Assembly: GCA_964058805.1 (NCBI GenBank)
Contig: CAXKVV010001299.1
Span: forward strand, 1 to 23,454
Origin: Schoenoplectus triqueter
Lineage: Eukaryota; Streptophyta; Magnoliopsida; Poales; Cyperaceae
Direction of reading: 5' to 3'
DNA length: 23,454 bases
Shown piece by piece: positions 19,701 through 23,454 of this stretch (the first letter of the stretch is position 1; every line of letters begins with the position of its first letter). Under the pieces are notes generated by a model. The model was not told the origin of the DNA, ran no database searches, and saw only the letters and a list, made by a program, of their open reading frames with translations. A program made the translations under genes and the position numbers.

Positions 19701-19713
19701 TAATCAGCCGCAT

Positions 19714-20077
19714 TCAGTGAGCCACTGGCCCAATCACTAAGTGATTGGCGAGCCTTTAGGCCTGAATCGGTTATAAAGTCAAGAATTTGTGATTTAGTTA
19801 TTGATATACTGATTTTCATTGAAAATTTTCATTTTTAGTATCCATTAGCCTATGATCATACAAAACTGAGGTATACAAGTTCATGTCTTTGTAATTTTCT
19901 TGATTGAATTGTTCTTGATTGATTGGAATTAGCCTTAGCATTGCAATTTCATTATAATGCATTGATTCTGTTAGAACCAGTATATCGCCGAGTTCTCAAA
20001 TCCAAATTTGTCCAAATTAGCACTCAACTCAGTGAGCCACTGGCCCTAGCTACGCCTAGGTGCGCCTTTAGGCCTGA
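19714..20077 (+). repeat. repeated TCAGTGAGCCACTGGCC units with different palindromic cores
   Basis: Two units (19714-19765 and 20029-20077) share TCAGTGAGCCACTGGCC on the left and GCCTTTAGGCCTGA on the right. The first core is the perfect palindrome CCAATCACTAAGTGATTGG (19730-19748). The second is CCTAG...CTAGG (20045-20060) around a 6-nt loop. Flanks are conserved and cores are not, but both cores can pair with themselves. Confidence 0.75.
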
Positions 20078-20715
20078 GGGGTGTTGATTTGATGAAGAAA
20101 GGGCACGAATTGAGTTAATTAAGCTTGGTACCGACCGGTACCACGTATTGCCGTGTGATTAGTTGCTTCAACACCTTCAAGAACGAGAAAGAAGCCCTCT
20201 GCCCATCCTATACCGCATCTCCATACCTAGACGATGCTCATTGACCTCGTAATTGCCAATAATTTTGATCAATTTTGCCGAATTTAACGGAAGAAGTATC
20301 TCGGTACCGGTTCTAACTGACACACTACTCGGTACCATCATATGGCATCTCTCACCGTATGGATTCTCGATCAAGAACTATAAAAGAACTCTCCAAAGCA
20401 AGACGATGCAGAAGCACCGACCTGATCATGGAAGAGATGCTCCGGCTGCCGGAAGCGCCATTCGGCACGAATCCTGACGTAGGAACAAATCGGGAGAGAT
20501 AAAAGAACCGTTGGCACGAACCTTGAAGCATGCGTCAATCTTGAAGATGATTAATACGCAGGATCTGTTAAGAAGTCCGATTATTAAACCAAGAAAGGAT
20601 CTGGGCCGTAGATCCATCTAACACTTATCTCAAGCGAATCTGGCGGCCCAAATAAGAATGGAGTTAAATAAAAGATAAGCGCCAATCTTGGAGCAGATCT
20701 GGCGGCCCAGATTAA
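20078..20715. other. right inner arm, degenerate, no gene
   Basis: It contains GGTACC-type palindromes (20127-20142, about 20300, about 20330), repeated CTGGCGGCCCA words (about 20639 and 20699), and loose inverted counterparts of 14690-15080. The small frames at 20177-20374, 20253-20477 and 20426-20617 overlap one another on opposite strands and are not supported. Confidence 0.5.
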
Positions 20716-20989
20716 GCCCATTAATTAAATAATAACAGAATAGTGATAATATTGAGTAAATAAATGATTTGAAAATGCTCCTGAACTCCAAATTGACTCA
20801 AATTTGTTTCTAAAATTTTCTTATTTTTCATACTATTTTTCTATATGATAATATTCCAGTTTTAGAAATATAATCATAATAAAACATTTTAAAAGCAAAA
20901 TGCATTACATATATTGATATAGTTGACCTAGCTTTGACTTGTCATTTAAAATACTATAAAAATTCCAAAAATACAAATAAAATCAGAAA

Positions 20990-21871
20990 TAATAATTAGA
21001 TACATTTTAGTGATTTTCAAGTGATTTTTCAATAGTAAATAATGAGATTAGCTATATTCTTTGATAAATAAAAAAAATATATGAATAATAATAGATATTA
21101 TATTGATATTTTCTTGATATTTTTTTCCTGTAAAAAGAATAATAAGAATAAATAGCACAAAATATACAAAATATACTACTATGCATTTTCTTTCATAATA
21201 AAGAATGATAATATAGTTTTATAATATGAATTGTATTTCTTTTGTTATTTCTATACAAATATATACAATAAAAATACTTTTGATGAATAAAATGCAATAA
21301 AAATAATAGTTGTAATAAAAACATAATGAATTTCATCTCTTATGACTACTTTCAACTAATAATAAAAAATCTTATACTTTTCTATAGATAATAAATAGAA
21401 ATAATAAGAATAAATATAATGAATAGTATAATAAATAGAATAGAATATTAGTAATGATTTCTTTTAGCTATTATAGATATAAAAAAAATAATAATAATAA
21501 AAAATATAATAATAAAAATAATAATAGCAAAATAGTATAGCTAATCATCTTTTGATTTTATAAATAATTCTTACATAATGAATGGTATTACAATATAATA
21601 GAATATAATAATAAAATCCTATTACTTTAGCTATTATGAACATTTTAAAAAAATATATAAATAAAAATCATAGTCATTCTATTTTCTATTATTTTAGTAA
21701 GTGATTTTCTATAGAATAAATAGAGTTTAGAAATAATAAAAATAAAATTCTACTATCTTAGTTATTATAAAAATCCCAAAAATATAAGTAAAGTTCTAAG
21801 TTAATAGCTACCCCCTTTTCTTATTATTTTTTTTGTAAATAATTTTCTACATAGATAAATAGAATAAATAA

Positions 21872-21912
<41 letters not shown>

Positions 21913-21960
21913 GCATCTTTATAATAGAGATAATAATAAGAGATATTATATGGGCTTTGT
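20990..21960. repeat. AAT-rich low-complexity segment, right arm
   Basis: Inverted partner of 13520-14400, with an (AAT)n tract at about 21871-21905. TTTAGCTATTATRRAYAT and TAAATAGAATAGAAT-type words recur at irregular 100-150 bp spacing, indicating an old tandem array. Confidence 0.75.
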
Positions 21961-21984
21961 ATATTTTTGAGATGAATAAAAAAA

Positions 21985-22705
21985 ATGCTCACACAAGGAG
22001 TGTAGAGTCACATGAGAATATTTGCACAACATTTAGAAAGATATGTCGAGACAAGAATATCTTGACATTTGATGAATAATAATAAGATACGTTAAGACAA
22101 GAACATTTTGATGTAGGATGATTAAGGATTTAATAGCAATATGAGAAAATATGTCAAGACAAGAACATCTTGACATTTGATGAATAATAATAAGATACGT
22201 TGAGACAAGAACATCTTGACGTGGGATGATTAAGGCTTCGATAGCAATATGAAGAAGATGCGTTGAGACAAGAACATCTTGACGTGAGAAGATTAAGGCT
22301 TCGATAGCAACCTGAGAAGATACATCGAGACAGGAACATCTTGATGTTTGATGAAGAATAACCAGAGCTACGATACTAACATGAAGATATACGTCGACTC
22401 TGAAGAAGAAGAACATTACGATGTCCTAGAGAGGTGACATCTTAATGACTCGCTACCATGAGCAAGTAACTCATGATTGAATATACTCACACAAGGGGTG
22501 TAGGGCTACATAGTAATTTTGCACAAGTAATGCAACACATAGAATGATTAGTCGAGACAAGAACATCTTGACGTTCGTTGAAGATTGACCAAAGCTACGA
22601 CATCAGCATGGAGAGATATGTCGACTTTGAAGATGAAGAACATTACGATGTCCGAGCGAAGTGACATCTTAATGACTCGGTGTCATGAACAAGCAATTCA
22701 TGACC
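21985..22705. repeat. right-arm tandem blocks with an expanded internal array
   Basis: Inverted partners of the left blocks. Between about 22035 and 22345 the motif ACAAGAACATCTTGAC recurs at least six times with alternating spacers (TTTGATGAATAATAATAAG and GTGGGATGATTAAGGCTTC types), forming a higher-order unit of about 105-110 bp. The 127-codon minus frame at 22033-22416 is a direct translation of this array (repeated SRCSCLD / QDVLVST words) and is best read as a by-product, not a protein gene. Confidence 0.8.
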
Positions 22706-22719
22706 GTTTGAGCTGGCAA

Positions 22720-23313
22720 GACTGAACTCGTCCGTCGACGAGTTTGTCTCCCGACTCATTCCCCGAGAATGTGAGATTGAATCGGTCTGTTGGTAGATTC
22801 ATCCACAAAACAGTGAATGTGAACCGTTCTGTAGGTAGGTTCCTTCACTAACACATGTCTCAATGTTGAACTGGCCCAGCGCTTCAGGTTTGACATTGTG
22901 TGCAATTGTGTTTCCTAGGTTTATGAATCGGCTTAGTGCTACGAATTCATGATCTAGAAGATCAGTGAGAAGAAATACGTGGGCCATAGCCACCCTTCTC
23001 CTGATTCACCAACCTCAAGATCAACCGGCTCAGTGCTTCGAGTTGTATTTTGTGTGATTGGTTGTTGACTAGTTAAGATTGAACCGGTCTGTTTGTAGGT
23101 TTATCTTCTAGATCAACAGAGGTCGAGTCGGTCTGTATGTAGACTCACCTCAAGCCCCCTATGAAGAGATTAACCTGGTCTGTTGGTAAGGTTACATCTC
23201 GAGGTGGCATGGACTGAACCGGTCTGTTTGTAGGTTCGTCCCCCATAGGACAAAACCGATCTGTTTGTAGGTTTGTCTTCCATAGATTGAACCGGTCTGT
23301 TGGTAGGTTCATC
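22720..23313. repeat. right-arm hairpin array (8 units plus one related)
   Basis: Hairpins lie at 23285-23313, 23249-23277, 23212-23240, 23161-23207, 23119-23151, 23075-23107, 22813-22848 and 22771-22806, with a related one at 22720-22748 (AACTCGTC/GACGAGTT). Read on the minus strand, most loops are TACMAACAGAYC rather than the left-arm TACTACAGAWC. The unit at 22813-22848 (loop TACCTACAGAAC) is intermediate. Stems again vary but stay complementary (GAACC/GGTTC, AAACC/GGTTT, GAGTC/GACTC, GAATC/GATTC). Confidence 0.85.
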
Positions 23314-23432
23314 TTCCGTAGATCCGTTTTTATAAACTTAGACGACCACTTGCCCATCTCTTAACTATACTATTTGCTTCTCTCTTTCAAAGATCCAGAG
23401 GTGCCTCGAGGTTCGTAGCCCAGGGTAATTAA

Positions 23433-23454
23433 CGGTGGGGGCTTGCGCCCACCG
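23433..23454. repeat. terminal palindrome, right tip
   Basis: Exact reverse complement of the left tip at 12155-12176. The window stops at its last recognisable base, so it is not known whether the inverted repeat continues. Confidence 0.8.

Larger units (their letters stand above)
12155..23454. mobile_element. giant foldback (long inverted repeat) element of about 11.3 kb
   Basis: The sequence from 12155 inward (CGGTGGGCGCAAGCCC, then CCCTGGGCTACTAACC and CACCTCTGGATCTTT) is matched almost base for base by the reverse complement of the window end. By eye the first 110 bp of the two ends differ at only about 8 positions. Homology continues for more than 2.4 kb per arm and, more weakly, to mirror-image promoter-like blocks about 4 kb from each end. 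The very end is itself an imperfect palindrome of about 22 bp (CGGTGGG/CCCACCG). No transposase-like frame is present, so it should depend on proteins from elsewhere. The superfamily is undetermined: the right flank is outside the window, so no target-site duplication can be read. Long repeat-filled arms resemble plant foldback or Mutator-like long-TIR elements. Confidence 0.85.
20716..23454 (-). repeat. right outer arm of the foldback element
   Basis: Inverted partner of 12155-14645. Going inward from the tip it has eight hairpins (23313 down to 22771), the GAGCCGGTTGATC-type fragment, blocks starting GTCATGAATTGCTTG, an AAT/TAT-rich segment, and TAGCTTTGACTTGTCATTT at about 20929-20947 and AACTCCAAATTGACTCAAAT at about 20784-20803. 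It is about 250 bp longer than the left arm over the same landmarks, largely because of the extra tandem units at 22035-22345. Landmark words are about 85-90% identical to the left arm by eye. Confidence 0.85.

Noticed and set aside
22033..22416. 127-codon minus-strand frame with repeated SRCSCLD and QDVLVST words
   Set aside because: It is a direct read-through of the DNA tandem array in the right arm. Equivalent left-arm DNA is open only in short pieces.

Overview
The window looks like nuclear intergenic DNA from a flowering plant. It is strongly AT-rich and has long poly-A/T and dinucleotide tracts. It contains typical plant DNA-transposon debris: hAT-like, Mutator-like and CACTA ends, some with readable target-site duplications. 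No intact, recognisable protein gene was found, and neither were rRNA, tRNA or CRISPR sequences. Repeated TGACAAGTGGGMCCCAC-type blocks are familiar from monocot genomes, but this is weak evidence for a lineage.

Left half (1-12154): a patchwork of AT-rich spacer and short non-autonomous elements. The clearest are a CACTA terminus (about 3475-4088), a hAT-like MITE with a perfect 8-bp duplication (5043-5473), an almost fully palindromic Mutator-like MITE with a 10-bp duplication (5693-6076), and a GC-rich hAT-like MITE (7090-7381). Two further relatives of the 5043-5473 element lie at 8050-8444 and 8994-9154. Other items are a broken, unrecognised protein-coding remnant on the minus strand (4177-4570), a pair of inverted dispersed repeats (4915-5505 and 6681-6835), an inverted-repeat element (10628-11590), and simple repeats. 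A small GC-rich patch (about 11980-12120) abuts the right-half element.

Right half (12155-23454): one giant inverted-repeat (foldback) element of about 11.3 kb. Its two ends are the same sequence in opposite orientation, and the last window base is the last base of the visible right terminus. The outer arms (12155-about 14645 and about 20716-23454) are clearly homologous along their length. Pairing weakens further in, but reappears at mirror-image CCAAT/TATA promoter-like blocks (16137-16170 and 19311-19357). This suggests arms of about 4 kb around a core of about 3.1 kb. The subterminal part of each arm is an array of short hairpins with a conserved loop and changing but still complementary stems (10 left, 8 right). 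The loop sequence differs between the arms. Inside the arms are tandem blocks and long AT/ATT-rich segments. The core holds two tandem units, each with a TATA box followed by a hairpin, then ACGT- and GTGGGCCC-rich repeats. It also holds a possible captured gene start on the minus strand (18430-18624) with a promoter-like upstream region.

No transposase reading frame is visible, so the element is probably non-autonomous and mobilised in trans, if it is mobile at all. Its superfamily cannot be fixed because the right-hand target-site duplication lies outside the window. The noteworthy system here is this foldback element: hairpin arrays in the arms, outward-facing promoters at the core edges, and a hairpin-per-promoter tandem repeat in the centre.
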